Counted from the first letter of the stretch, positions 46,052 through 55,031 are shown. The stretch is 64,000 nucleotides of DNA from Actinoplanes campanulatus (GCF_014647795.1 NZ_BMPW01000022.1:124001-188000); one strand, 5' to 3'. The notes: a model not told the origin generated them from the letters alone. Translations and numbers: made by a program.

Positions 46052-47226
46052 CCGATTCGTTCGTCTACGCCGCCGCCCGTACCCCGTTCGGCCGCTACTC
46101 CGGCGCCCTCGCCGACGTGCGCCCCGACGACCTGGCCGCCACCGCCCTGACCGGCCTGCTCGCCAAGGCCCCGGACCTGGACCCGGGCCGCATCGACGAC
46201 GTCTACTGGGGCAACGCCAACGGCGCCGGCGAGGACAACCGCAACGTCGGCCGGATGGCGGTCCTGCTCGCCGGCCTGCCCACCAGCGTCCCGGCGTCGA
46301 CCGTGAACCGGCTCTGCGGCTCCAGCCTGGACGCCGCCATCATCGGCTCCCGGGCGATCGCCGCCGGGGACGCCGAGATCGTGGTGATCGGCGGCGTCGA
46401 GTCGATGACCCGGGCCCCGTGGGTGCTGCCGAAGCCGTCGCGCGCCTTCCCGGCCGGCAACCTGGAGGCGGTCTCCACCACGCTCGGCTGGCGCCTGGTC
46501 AACCCGGGGATGCCGGCCGAGTGGACGATCTCGCTGGGTGAGTGCAACGAGCGGCTGGGGGAGAAGTACGGCATCTCCCGGGACCGGCAGGACGCGTTCG
46601 CGGCCCGCTCCCACCAGCTCGCCGACAAGGCGTGGAACGACGGGTTCTACGACTCCCTGACCGTGCCGGCCGGCGACCTCACCCGGGACGAGGGCATCCG
46701 GGCCGACAGCAGCGCCGAGAAGCTCGCCCGGCTCAAGCCGTCCTTCCGCGCTGACGGGACGATCACCGCCGGCAACGCGTCGCCGCTCAACGACGGCGCC
46801 GGGGCCGTGCTGCTCGGCACCGCGGCCGCCGCCTTCCACATCGGCTTCGACCCGATCGCCCGGATCGCCGGCCGCGGCGCGCACGCCCTCGACCCGCAGG
46901 ACTTCGGGTTCGCCCCGGTCCAGGCCGCCGAGAAGGCGCTGCGGCAGGCCGGCATCGGCTGGTCCGACGTCGGCGCGGTCGAGCTCAACGAGGCGTTCGC
47001 CGTCCAGTCGCTGGCCTGCGTCGACGCCTGGGGCCTCGACCCGGGGATCGTCAACACCCGCGGCGGCGCCATCGCCATCGGCCACCCGCTCGGCGCGTCC
47101 GGCGCCCGCATCCTCGGCACCCTCGCCCACGTGCTGCGCGAACGCAACCAGCGCTGGGGTGTCGCGGCCATCTGCATCGGCGTGGGCCAGGCCCTCGCCG
47201 TCGTCCTGGAGAACTGCAACCCGTGA
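46048..47226 (+). CDS. pcaF: Beta-ketoadipyl-CoA thiolase
   Basis: 392 aa thiolase giving succinyl-CoA and acetyl-CoA. Active-site Cys in VNRLCGSSLDA near residue 90, NEAFAVQSLA near 315, GGAIAIGHPLGASGAR near 345 and the C-terminal catalytic Cys in ICIGVGQALA near 379. GTG start overlaps the pcaL stop (GTGA); its own stop overlaps pcaI in the same way. Confidence 0.91.
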   Translation: MTDSFVYAAARTPFGRYSGALADVRPDDLAATALTGLLAKAPDLDPGRIDDVYWGNANGAGEDNRNVGRMAVLLAGLPTSVPASTVNRLCGSSLDAAIIGSRAIAAGDAEIVVIGGVESMTRAPWVLPKPSRAFPAGNLEAVSTTLGWRLVNPGMPAEWTISLGECNERLGEKYGISRDRQDAFAARSHQLADKAWNDGFYDSLTVPAGDLTRDEGIRADSSAEKLARLKPSFRADGTITAGNASPLNDGAGAVLLGTAAAAFHIGFDPIARIAGRGAHALDPQDFGFAPVQAAEKALRQAGIGWSDVGAVELNEAFAVQSLACVDAWGLDPGIVNTRGGAIAIGHPLGASGARILGTLAHVLRERNQRWGVAAICIGVGQALAVVLENCNP

Positions 47227-47885
47227 AGACTCAGGTAACCGACGCGCTGACCGCGGTCAAGGAGATCGCCGACGGGGACACGGTCCTCGTCGGCGGGTTC
47301 GGCATGGCCGGGATGCCGGTCGAGCTGATCGACGCGCTGATCGAGCACGGCGCCGGCGACCTCACCATCGTCAGCAACAACGCCGGGAACGGCGACACCG
47401 GCCTGGCCGCGCTGATCGCCGCGGGACGTGTACGAAAGATGGTCTGCTCCTTCCCGCGTCAAGCGGACTCCTGGCACTTCGACGGCATGTACCGGGCCGG
47501 GAAGATCGAGCTGGAACTGGTCCCGCAGGGCAACCTGGCCGAGCGGATGCGCGCGGCCGGCGCCGGGATCGGCGCCTTCTACTGCCCGACCGGCGTCGGC
47601 ACCCCGATCGCCGAGGGTCGGGAGACGAGGATCATCGACGGCCGCGAGTACGTCCTGGAGTACCCGATCCACGGCGACGTCGCCCTGATCCGCGCGCACG
47701 TCGCCGACCGGCTCGGCAACCTGGTCTACCGCAAGACGGCCCGCAACTTCGGCCCGGTCATGGCGACCGCCGCCAAGCTGACCATCGCCCAGGTGTCGAG
47801 GATCGCCGAGATCGGCGAACTCGACCCGGAGAACATCGTGACCCCCTCCATCTACGTGAACCGCCTCGTGGAGGTGCCCCTGTGA
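47223..47885 (+). CDS. pcaI: 3-oxoadipate CoA-transferase subunit A
   Basis: 220 aa CoA-transferase family I alpha chain with the signature VGGFGMAGMPVELIDAL near residue 23 and FYCPTGVGTPIAEGRE near 118. Works with PcaJ to load beta-ketoadipate with CoA from succinyl-CoA. GTG start, 4-bp overlaps at both ends. Confidence 0.91.
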   Translation: MKTQVTDALTAVKEIADGDTVLVGGFGMAGMPVELIDALIEHGAGDLTIVSNNAGNGDTGLAALIAAGRVRKMVCSFPRQADSWHFDGMYRAGKIELELVPQGNLAERMRAAGAGIGAFYCPTGVGTPIAEGRETRIIDGREYVLEYPIHGDVALIRAHVADRLGNLVYRKTARNFGPVMATAAKLTIAQVSRIAEIGELDPENIVTPSIYVNRLVEVPL

Positions 47886-48514
47886 CTCCCTCTCTGGAGA
47901 AGGACGATCTTGCGCGGCTGGTCGCCGCGGACATCCCCGAGGGCGCCTACGTCAACCTCGGCATCGGCCAGCCCACGTCGATCGCCCGCTATTTGAAACC
48001 GGACAGCGGCGTCATCCTGCACACCGAGAACGGCATGCTCGGCATGGGCGAGGTGGTGCCCGCCGAGGAGGCCGACCGGGACCTCACCAACGCGGGCAAA
48101 CAGCCGGTCACCGAGCTGCCCGGCGCCGCCTACTTCCACCACGCCGACAGCTTCGCCATGATGCGCGGCGGCCACCTCGACGTCTGCGTGATGGGCGCCT
48201 TCCAGGTGTCCGCCGACGGCGACCTGGCCAACTGGCACACCGGCGCGCCGGACGCCATCCCCGCGGTCGGCGGCGCCATGGACCTCGCGGTCGGCGCCAA
48301 GGAGGTCTGGGTGATGATGACCCTCTTCACCAGGACCGGCGCCCCGAAACTGGTCCCGGCCTGCACGTACCCGCTCACCGGCAAGGCGTGCGTCACCCGC
48401 GTCTACACCGACGTGGCCACCTTCCTGCTCACCCCCGACGGCGTCCGCGTCCGCGACACCCACGGCATCGGCCGCGACGAGCTGGCCACCCGCCTCGACG
48501 TGCCGCTGCTCTGA
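47882..48514 (+). CDS. pcaJ: 3-oxoadipate CoA-transferase subunit B
   Basis: 210 aa beta chain. Catalytic Glu lies in LHTENGMLGMG near residue 50; VNLGIGQPTSIA near 25 and GGHLDVCVMGAFQV near 97 are family blocks. Last gene of the pca operon; followed by a dispersed repeat and then a convergent gene. Confidence 0.91.
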   Translation: MTPSLEKDDLARLVAADIPEGAYVNLGIGQPTSIARYLKPDSGVILHTENGMLGMGEVVPAEEADRDLTNAGKQPVTELPGAAYFHHADSFAMMRGGHLDVCVMGAFQVSADGDLANWHTGAPDAIPAVGGAMDLAVGAKEVWVMMTLFTRTGAPKLVPACTYPLTGKACVTRVYTDVATFLLTPDGVRVRDTHGIGRDELATRLDVPLL

Positions 48515-48597
48515 ACCCCACCGGTGGGCGGCGGCTCAGCGTCGCGCTTCCGCTCACCGGTTGGTCAAAACCCGTTTCTTGTACGACAGAGCCGCGC

Positions 48598-48646
48598 TCG
48601 CCTGCCCACTCCCGCCTGTGCCGCGCCCGCCGGGCTGAGATCGGTG
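48598..48646 (+). repeat. Dispersed intergenic repeat, copy B
   Basis: 49-bp segment matching 14521-14568 (about 88% with one indel), 84 bp after pcaJ and immediately before the convergent stop at 48652. Confidence 0.55.
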
Positions 48647-48651
48647 GTCCC

Positions 48652-49398
48652 TCAGAGCAGCGCGAACATGGTCTCGATGCGTGCCGCGAGAATCGGGTCG
48701 ATCGCACCGTGCACCCGGATGTCGACGACGCTGCCACCCGGCTCCCGGGACAGCTCCACCTCCAGTGGCGGGGTGCCCATCAGCGGGTGACGCAGCGGAG
48801 TGCCGGCGGCAAGCGCCGCCTCGTCGAGGTGGTCGTAGTCGTACCCGATGAGGCGGCTCAGTTCTTCCAAGAACCTCACCAGGTTCTCCTCGCTGACCCA
48901 GTCCGCGACCACGTCGTCCCGACGGCTACGCCCTAGTGCGTGCTCGACCGCGGACTCCGGCGTGTCGGCGTAGTGGATGCCCGGCACGGGTGTGCCGTCC
49001 GCCGCGTGGATCCGCCAGCCGCCCAGGGCGACCACCGGCAGGTCGCCGCGGCGCATGCCGAGGGCGATCTCGCTGAGCGTGCCCCACGAGCCGCCGACGC
49101 TGATCAGGGCGTCCGCGCTCCGGACCAGGATCGCGTTCCGCGCCTGCCCCATCCCGGTGACCACGGTCGCCGACAGATCCGGCGAGGCCCCGGCCCGGCT
49201 GTCCCCGGACCACACCCCGACGATGAGTCCGTCCCGGGAACGCGCGCCGGCCGCGACCGCGGCCATCACCCCCGCCCCGCCGCCGCAGAGCACCACCGCC
49301 CCGGCCTCGGCGAGCAGCTCACCGACCCGCCGTGCCTGCTCGGTCTCCCGCACGGTGCATTCCGCCGGCCCACAAACCGCGATCTGAACGGATGTCAT
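48652..49398 (-). CDS. LOG/TIGR00725-like nucleotide-binding protein
   Basis: 248 aa. Rossmann-type LOG/lysine-decarboxylase-like fold: VAVCGPAE-like start, VVLCGGGAGVMAAVAAGA near residue 35, GMGQARNAILVRSADALISVGGSWGTLSEI near 85-115 (in two blocks), which follows the PGGxGTxxE pattern in a relaxed form (GGSWGTLSE). The last ~70 residues are an added domain. ATG 49398 is the start giving the fold without extra sequence. True cytokinin-activating LOGs have a stricter motif, so a different nucleotide ligand is likely. Confidence 0.72.
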   Translation of the reverse strand: MTSVQIAVCGPAECTVRETEQARRVGELLAEAGAVVLCGGGAGVMAAVAAGARSRDGLIVGVWSGDSRAGASPDLSATVVTGMGQARNAILVRSADALISVGGSWGTLSEIALGMRRGDLPVVALGGWRIHAADGTPVPGIHYADTPESAVEHALGRSRRDDVVADWVSEENLVRFLEELSRLIGYDYDHLDEAALAAGTPLRHPLMGTPPLEVELSREPGGSVVDIRVHGAIDPILAARIETMFALL

Positions 49399-49529
49399 GA
49401 CGGCATTCTGGTCGCCCGGCGTGGCGTGATCGTGCGCCAGGCGGCTGCCGCGCCGCTGAGTTGCGGGATCAGCCGGGCGAGGCCCGCGGGCGGCACCCGG
49501 CGAACACCTCCGCTGAACGGATCCGGCGG

Positions 49530-49571
49530 CAGGTGGGTGCACACGGTCGCGTTGTTGTGTGTGCCCACCTG
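49530..49571. other. 42-nt hairpin 1
   Basis: CAGGTGGGTGCACAC (49530-49544) pairs with GTGTGTGCCCACCTG (49557-49571) at 13 of 15 positions around a 12-nt loop. May end the leftward monooxygenase transcript; no T-run. Confidence 0.55.
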
Positions 49572-49640
49572 CCCTATGTGGCCGGTGGTCGCCCACGCGC
49601 CACGTTGTGTGTGCGGCTCGCGGGGATTCGCGGAAGCGCA

Positions 49641-49682
49641 GCAGCGGCACCGGGACGCCGTCTGGCGTACCGGTGCCGCTGC
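49641..49682. other. 42-nt hairpin 2
   Basis: GCAGCGGCACCGG (49641-49653) pairs perfectly with CCGGTGCCGCTGC (49670-49682); inside, ACGCC and GGCGT extend the stem after one mismatch to a 4-nt loop. Very stable structure in either strand. Confidence 0.6.
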
Positions 49683-49886
49683 CGGTGAACCGCCCGCGGT
49701 GGGGTGACCGCGGCGGGACTGCACGCCGCTCCGGGCCGGACGAACCGGCGGCCTGGCGGCGGTGACGGGAGCGGGTGGGGCGCCCGCGCTTCCCGTCGTG
49801 GAGTCACAGCACGTGCGTGGACGGAGCCGAGCCACGCGGGTGTTGCCTGGTCTCCGTTTCTGGGGGATGGGGGACGGCTAGATCTC

Positions 49887-49900
49887 TGGGAGCGCTCCCA
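49887..49900. promoter_or_regulatory. CebR/CelR-type operator TGGGAGCGCTCCCA
   Basis: Perfect 14-bp palindrome identical to the box bound by the LacI-family cellulose regulators CebR (Streptomyces) and CelR (Thermobifida). Here it lies 42 bp beyond the stop of the monooxygenase gene rather than at a promoter in front of it. On the plus strand it faces into the antisense of that gene. Confidence 0.72.
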
Positions 49901-49941
49901 TTAACCGCACTGTAACAAAGATGAACGCCGATGCGAAAGGG

Positions 49942-51039
49942 TCAGGTGGTGGCCGCGCAGGTGAGCGTCGGCGCGACCGCCGTACCCGAGCCGAGGAAGC
50001 CGAAGGTCGTGCTCGCACCGGCCGCCAGGCTGCCGTTGTACGACGCGTTGGTCGCCACCGCCGTACTGCCGTTGGTGGTGAGGCTCGCGCTCCAGACCTG
50101 CTGGATCGGTGACGTGCCCGGGTAGGTCAGCGTCACGGTCCAGCCCTTCACCGCCGAGGAGCCCGCGGTCACCTTGACCTCGCCCTGGTAGCCGCCCGAC
50201 CACTGCGACGTCACCGAGTGGGTCGCGGCGCAGGAGCCGGTCACCGGCGGCGTGGACGTGCTGGGCGACACCGACGGCGACACCGACGGGGAGGTCGACG
50301 GCGACGTCGACGGCGAGGTGGACGGGGATGTCGACGGTGAGCTGGTGACGCCGCCGAAGTTCACGTCACTACAGAAGTAGTACGACTGGTCCAGGTGGCT
50401 GGCCTGCCAGATGGTGTAGAGCATGGCCCGCCCGGACCGGCCGGAAACGCTGACCGGGATGTCCATCTGCACGCCATTGGTCAGCTGCTGGGTCCACTGT
50501 GCCGCCGGCGTGTTCGGCACCGTGGTGAGCAGTTGCAGATCGGACCACTTGAGTGCGGTGGTCACCGGATTGAAGCCGGGCTTGGTCACGTAGACCCGGA
50601 TGTAGTCGGCGCCGTGACGCGCCCCGTCGAAGAGTTTCACCGTGAACGAGTTGCCGATCGACGTGGCCTTCCAGTCGCCGACCGTGTCCATGGCGTTGTA
50701 GCGGCCGCTCTCGGTGTGCCCGGCGCTGCACAGCTGACCGTCCGGGATGGCGGTCTCGTGCTGGCCGGCCACACCCTCACGGAACAGGCCGTTCCAGTTC
50801 CACATGGCGTTCGGGTTGGCCTGCCATGCCTGCCAGCACATCGGATCCTGGGTGGCCATGGCCGGATTCTGGAAGTCCGAGCCCCATCGCTCGAAACAGC
50901 CGTAGTTGCGGGATGCCGGGCCGGTGACGTTGCCGTGCGCGGCGGCCGGGCCGGTCTGCACGGCGAGCACGGCGAGCGACGCGGCCAGGGCCGCTACCAC
51001 GGCACTGATCAAAAACTTGATGCGTACGGAAGAAAGCAT
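49942..51039 (-). CDS. AA10 lytic polysaccharide monooxygenase with CBM2
   Basis: 365 aa secreted copper enzyme. Signal peptide ends AAA before His35, so the mature protein starts HGNVTGPASR with the histidine-brace His; a second His is expected in the LCSAGHTESGRY region. AA10 domain to about residue 230, then a linker of SPST/SPSV repeats (~233-262) and a C-terminal CBM2 (~268-365; QWSGGYQGEVKVTAG, GWTVTLTYPG, GFLGSG). Oxidises cellulose or chitin. A CebR/CelR palindrome lies past its 3' end; the region before its ATG (51040-51237) shows none. Confidence 0.87.
   Translation of the reverse strand: MLSSVRIKFLISAVVAALAASLAVLAVQTGPAAAHGNVTGPASRNYGCFERWGSDFQNPAMATQDPMCWQAWQANPNAMWNWNGLFREGVAGQHETAIPDGQLCSAGHTESGRYNAMDTVGDWKATSIGNSFTVKLFDGARHGADYIRVYVTKPGFNPVTTALKWSDLQLLTTVPNTPAAQWTQQLTNGVQMDIPVSVSGRSGRAMLYTIWQASHLDQSYYFCSDVNFGGVTSSPSTSPSTSPSTSPSTSPSVSPSVSPSTSTPPVTGSCAATHSVTSQWSGGYQGEVKVTAGSSAVKGWTVTLTYPGTSPIQQVWSASLTTNGSTAVATNASYNGSLAAGASTTFGFLGSGTAVAPTLTCAATT
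50262..50341 (-). repeat. Short tandem repeats encoding SPST linker
   Basis: Degenerate 12-bp units (GACGGCGAC/GAGGTCGACGG types) coding for about seven SPST or SPSV units between the AA10 and CBM2 domains. Length is likely variable between strains. Confidence 0.7.
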
Positions 51040-51237
51040 GTGAACTCAGCACTCCTGAGCTCGGGACCGTCACGCCGAGCGCGACAGGTCCGCCTGAGGT
51101 GGACTCACGGAAGCTGCCCATGCCTCCGCGCCGTGTGGCTCCGGCGGCGTGCTGTGGCCACAGCCTGGTCCAGTGATCGAGATAAGTCAATGAGAAATTC
51201 GGGTGCCGCCGGTTCCGGCCGTGCCTACGGTGAGGGC

Positions 51238-51807
51238 ATGTCCGTACCCGCCGCGCACGCCTCCGGGCTCCTCATGCTGCTGTCCCACCCGGCCCGGTTG
51301 CGGGCCTTCGCCGAACTGGTCCGGCACGGCCGGGACGGCTGCACCATCGCCGAGATGTCCATCCACCTGGATCTGCCGAAACCGGAGGTGGGTGAGCTGC
51401 TCGGCCGGCTGGTCGGCGCGGGCGTCACCACCGGCACCGGCGACGGCGTCTACCGTGCCGTGGCCGACGTGCTGCGCGAGGCGGCCCAGGCGCTCGACCG
51501 GGTCCAGCCGATCGCCCCGCTGCTCCGGGAGTACCCACAACTCAGATCGTTCTTCTCGCACGGCCGGCTGACCAGCCTGCCGCCCACCCTGAGCGACCGC
51601 TACCAGCAGGCCGCCGAGCTGTTCGCCCGTTTCCTCGCGGTCGACGGCGTCTTGACCGAGGCCGAGGTGAACGACCGCATCGCGGCGGCCGCCGACGACG
51701 TGGCCGCGGTCCGCCGCATGCTGGTCGAGTCGGGCTGGCTGGAGCGCGACCGGGCCGGCGCCTCCTACAGCTCCGCCCGCGTCCTCCCCACCCTGAGCAA
51801 CGCCTGA
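51238..51807 (+). CDS. HTH/DUF2087 transcription factor-like protein
   Basis: 189 aa. N-terminal ArsR-like winged helix (LLMLLSHPARLRAFAELV ... IAEMSIHLDLPKPEVGELL, residues ~8-60) and a C-terminal DUF2087 domain (FARFLAVDGVLTEAEVND, VAAVRRMLVESGWLERD, ~120-178). GGTGAGGG precedes the ATG. Divergent from the monooxygenase gene by 198 bp; its 3' end overlaps the broken MFS gene by 43 bp. Target unknown. Confidence 0.78.
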   Translation: MSVPAAHASGLLMLLSHPARLRAFAELVRHGRDGCTIAEMSIHLDLPKPEVGELLGRLVGAGVTTGTGDGVYRAVADVLREAAQALDRVQPIAPLLREYPQLRSFFSHGRLTSLPPTLSDRYQQAAELFARFLAVDGVLTEAEVNDRIAAAADDVAAVRRMLVESGWLERDRAGASYSSARVLPTLSNA

Positions 51808-52865
51808 CCGGCTGGCTCCCAGGGCTGTCTCACCCGCCCCGAGACGGCTCCGGGGCCGGCCGCAGAGATCAGGTCGGCTGGGTGAGGGGTCAGTCGTGGG
51901 TGACGTTCAAGGGGGTGGCGGAGCGGGGGGACGATCGCCGGCGTGGCGACGGCCAGGACCGCGGTCGCGACACCGAGCACACCCAGGGCCGGGCGCAGGC
52001 CACCGAAGGTGCCGGACAGGCCCATGATCAGGACCGGGGACAGGAACTCGCCGATGAACAGGGTGCCGGTCCACAGACCGGTGCCCCGGCCCCGCTCGGC
52101 GAAGGACAGCCCGTTGGTGGCCCAGGTGAGCAGCACCGGCAGCAGCAGGCCGGTGCCCGCGCCGGTCAGCACCGCACCCGCGGTGATCACCGGGATCGCG
52201 CCGCCACTGGCCCAGATGATCAGGAATCCGGCGGCCGACGATCCGAAGGCGACCGGCAGCAACGCGCGCGGCGTACGCCCGGAAAGTCTGGCGAAGGACC
52301 CGGCGGCGATCGCGGTGGCCAGCGACATGAGCGCGCTCAGCGCGCCGATCGTCGCGGTGGCCGTCACCCCGGCCTCGTCGAGGACGAACGAGAGTTCGAC
52401 GATCAGCGCGTAGAAGACGACGCCACCGGCCAGGGTGACCAGGCACGGCACCCGCAACCGACGCCACGGGATCGGGGGCAGCGTCTCCTTGGAAGCGCCA
52501 CGCGCGGGCTGCCAGATCAACAGATACATGGGTACGGCGAGGAGCGCCGCCACGGTGTAGAGCCAGAACGGGGTACGCCATCCGGACGACCCGAGCGCAC
52601 CGCCGATGCCGAGGAAGACGGTCGCCGACACCGACGCGAGCAGTGTCTGTAGTCCCAGGTAGCGGCTGCGGCGCGGCCCGGACCAGTAGTCGGCGATCAG
52701 CGTGGTGCAGCAGGTCATGATCGCCGCTTCGCAGAGCCCGACCAGGACTCGGCTGCCGATGATGGCGCCCAGCGAGTCGAGGTAGAGCGGCGCCGTACCG
52801 AAGAGGGTGTAACCGATCATCGCGAGGATCAGCACCCGCTTGCGGTACCGCTGATGGCGGCCATA
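51765..52865 (-). pseudogene. MFS transporter lacking its first helices
   Basis: The frame shows MFS similarity from the loop between helices 2 and 3 (YGRHQRYRKRVLIL, a relaxed motif A) through about ten helices to the C-terminus (GSRVLVGLCEAAIMT, GLRPALGVLGVATAVLAV). Helices 1 and 2 are missing: upstream of 52865 the DNA codes for the LysR gene in another frame, ending two bases away. The first start codons inside are GTG 52835 and ATG 52820, giving a product of ~356 aa that is unlikely to transport. Probably the former aromatic-acid importer of the ring-cleavage cluster. Confidence 0.65.
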
Positions 52866-52867
52866 AC

Positions 52868-53797
52868 TCAGGCTGATGGACGCAGTTCGGTGGCGGCGTC
52901 GAGCAGCACCTCGCGCAGCCAGACGTGGGCCGGATCGTTGCGGTACATCGGGTTCCACCAGAACGCCTCGGCCACCGGGACCACGTCGAACGGGCAGTCC
53001 AGGGCCCGGACCCCGGCGACCGGTCCGAGCAGCCGGGCCAGCCGTTCCTGGATGAGCGCGACCCGCCGGGTGCCGGCGACGAGGAACGGCATCTGGAGGA
53101 ACCCGTCGACGACCAGGTCGACCCGGGCCTCGATGCCGAGCATCCGCAGTTGGCGTACGGCCGGGGCGAACGCGGTCGGGCGGTCGAAGAGGACGACCCA
53201 CGGCAGTGCCGCCAGCTGTTCCATGCTGACCGCGTCACCGACGTCGGGGTGGTCCTCGGAGACGATGCAGACCCAGCGATCGGTGTAGAGGTCCAGGTAG
53301 GGCAGTCCGGTCACGAAGCCGTGCGGGATGAACAGCCCGTCGGCGGTGCGCAGCGTGTCGGTGGCGTGGTCGACGGCGTACGGCGTGGTCTGTTGCAACC
53401 GCAACCGGGCCCCCGGAGCCTGCGCCGCGATCCGCCGGGCCAGCAGCGGCCCCAGCACGGTGGCCGCGTAGTCGGAGCTGACGATGGTGAACTCGCGGTC
53501 GAGCCCGGACGGGTCGAACTCGGCGGTGGCGTCGAAGACCCGGCGCACCCCGGCGAGCGCCGGCCCGGTGAGGGCGGCGACGCGGGTGGCGAGCGGCGTG
53601 AGGTCGTACCGGTTGCCGACCCGGACCAGCAGTTGATCGCCGAAGTGCCGGCGCAGGCGGCTGAGCGCTCCGCTGACGGCCGGCTGGCTGACCCCGAGTT
53701 GTTCCGCGGTCCGGGTCACGTTCCGCTCCCGGAGCAGGGCGTCGAGCGTGAGCAGCAGGTTGAGATCGAGGTTGGCGAGCACCCGGTCGACGGCCAT
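52868..53797 (-). CDS. LysR-family regulator of ring-cleavage cluster
   Basis: 309 aa. HTH at residues ~8-65 (RNVTRTAEQLGVSQPAVSGAL, then LRRHFGDQLLVR), then a periplasmic-binding-type effector domain (EFTIVSSDYAATVLGPLLARR). NahR/NodD-like pattern. Divergent from the flavin monooxygenase by 112 bp, a usual setup for LysR control of an aromatic operon. Its stop abuts the truncated MFS gene. Confidence 0.87.
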   Translation of the reverse strand: MAVDRVLANLDLNLLLTLDALLRERNVTRTAEQLGVSQPAVSGALSRLRRHFGDQLLVRVGNRYDLTPLATRVAALTGPALAGVRRVFDATAEFDPSGLDREFTIVSSDYAATVLGPLLARRIAAQAPGARLRLQQTTPYAVDHATDTLRTADGLFIPHGFVTGLPYLDLYTDRWVCIVSEDHPDVGDAVSMEQLAALPWVVLFDRPTAFAPAVRQLRMLGIEARVDLVVDGFLQMPFLVAGTRRVALIQERLARLLGPVAGVRALDCPFDVVPVAEAFWWNPMYRNDPAHVWLREVLLDAATELRPSA

Positions 53798-53798
53798 C

Positions 53799-53842
53799 CT
53801 CGAACTATAAGCCTGACCTATGGTGCCGATCAGCAGTTCGAG
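53799..53842 (+). promoter_or_regulatory. Candidate LysR binding region
   Basis: Perfect inverted repeat CTCGAACT (53799-53806)/AGTTCGAG (53835-53842), flanked inward and outward by ATAAG (53807-53811) and CTTAT (53848-53852). It starts right after the LysR start codon, as expected for autoregulation and activation of the divergent operon. Confidence 0.42.
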
Positions 53843-53909
53843 CTTCCCTTATGGCCTGGTCGACCGGGACAGTGGTCCCAGTCACAGGGGTAACAGGGAG
53901 GAAACAGCC

Positions 53910-55031
53910 GTGCCAGCAGTTCGTAATGTTCTGGTCGTCGGTGGCGGCGCCGCCGGTGCTGCCGCGGCGATCCTGCTCGCCGAGGGCGGGGTGACGGTCG
54001 ACCTGGTCGACCTGAAACCCGACGTGGCGGCGCTCGGCTCCGGCATCACCCTCCAGGGCAACGCGCTGCGCGTCCTGCGCCGGCTGGGCGTCTGGGAGCA
54101 GGTCGAAGCCGAGGGGTACGCGTTCGACACGCTCGGCCTGCGCGCCCCCGACCCGGCCGGCACGCTGATCGCCGAGCTGACCGACATCCGTACCGGCGGC
54201 GCGGACCTGCCCGCCACCCTCGGCATGTACCGGCCCACGCTGGCGAGGATCCTGATCGACCGGGCCACCGCGGCCGGCGCGCGGATCCGCTTCGGCGCTT
54301 GCCCGGCCGGCCTCACCCTGGACGGCGAGGTCACCTTCGCCGACGGCGAGAGGCAGCGGTACGACCTGGTGATCGGCGCCGACGGCCTGCGCTCGTGGAC
54401 CCGTCGCCAGGTGGGCATCGACGTCGAGCCGCAGCCGGTCGGCATGGGCATCTGGCGGACCTTCACGAAGCGGCCCGCGTCGGTCACCCGCACCGACCTC
54501 TACTACGGCGGGCCCGCCTACATCGCCGGCTATTGCCCGACCGGGCCGGACTCGATCTACGCCTACCTGGTCGAGGACGTGCAGGACCGGTTCAGCCTGT
54601 CGCCGGAGGAGGCCCTCGCCGCCATGCGTGAGCTGGCCGGGGCCTACCACGGGCCGTGGGACGAGATCCGGCGGACGCTCACCGACCCGGCCCGGGTCAA
54701 CTACACCGCCTTCGAGAGCCACGTCATCGACGGGCCCTGGCACCGGGGGAACGTGGTGCTGATCGGCGACGCGGCGCACAGCTGCCCGCCCACCCTGGCC
54801 CAGGGCGCCGCCCAGGCCCTGGAGGACGCCGCCGTCCTGGCCGAACTGCTGCTCCGCGAGGACGCGCTCACCGACGACCTGTGGCAGGAGTTCACCGGCC
54901 GCCGCCTCGGCCGGGCAAGGACGGTCGTCGAGGCATCCCTGCAACTCGCCCGCTGGCAGCTCGCCCACGAACGCGGTGACGTGCCCGGTCTGATGGCCCG
55001 CGTCGCGCACCTGGTCGCCGATCCGGCCTGA
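53910..55031 (+). CDS. Class A flavin monooxygenase
   Basis: 373 aa. FAD motif VLVVGGGAAGAAAAILLAEGG cut at residues 6-25, DG motif VIGADGLRSWTR near 155 and GDAAHSCPPTLAQGAAQALED near 288. Hydroxylates an aromatic or heteroaromatic ring, making it ready for cleavage by the next gene. GTG at 53910 has GGGAGG seven bases upstream; the longer frame from 53820 would run across the LysR control site. First gene of a five-gene run. Confidence 0.83.
   Translation: MPAVRNVLVVGGGAAGAAAAILLAEGGVTVDLVDLKPDVAALGSGITLQGNALRVLRRLGVWEQVEAEGYAFDTLGLRAPDPAGTLIAELTDIRTGGADLPATLGMYRPTLARILIDRATAAGARIRFGACPAGLTLDGEVTFADGERQRYDLVIGADGLRSWTRRQVGIDVEPQPVGMGIWRTFTKRPASVTRTDLYYGGPAYIAGYCPTGPDSIYAYLVEDVQDRFSLSPEEALAAMRELAGAYHGPWDEIRRTLTDPARVNYTAFESHVIDGPWHRGNVVLIGDAAHSCPPTLAQGAAQALEDAAVLAELLLREDALTDDLWQEFTGRRLGRARTVVEASLQLARWQLAHERGDVPGLMARVAHLVADPA

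Larger units (their letters stand above)
49399..49941. other. 543-bp non-coding region with hairpins and operator
   Basis: No gene seen. Contains two 42-nt hairpins and a perfect cellulose-type palindrome, listed separately, plus a GTTGTGTGTG motif that recurs (49551-49562 area and 49604-49613). Confidence 0.5.

Noticed and set aside
50262-50341. CRISPR-like direct repeats
   Set aside because: The repeats are in-frame codons of a Ser/Pro/Thr linker with no unique spacers.
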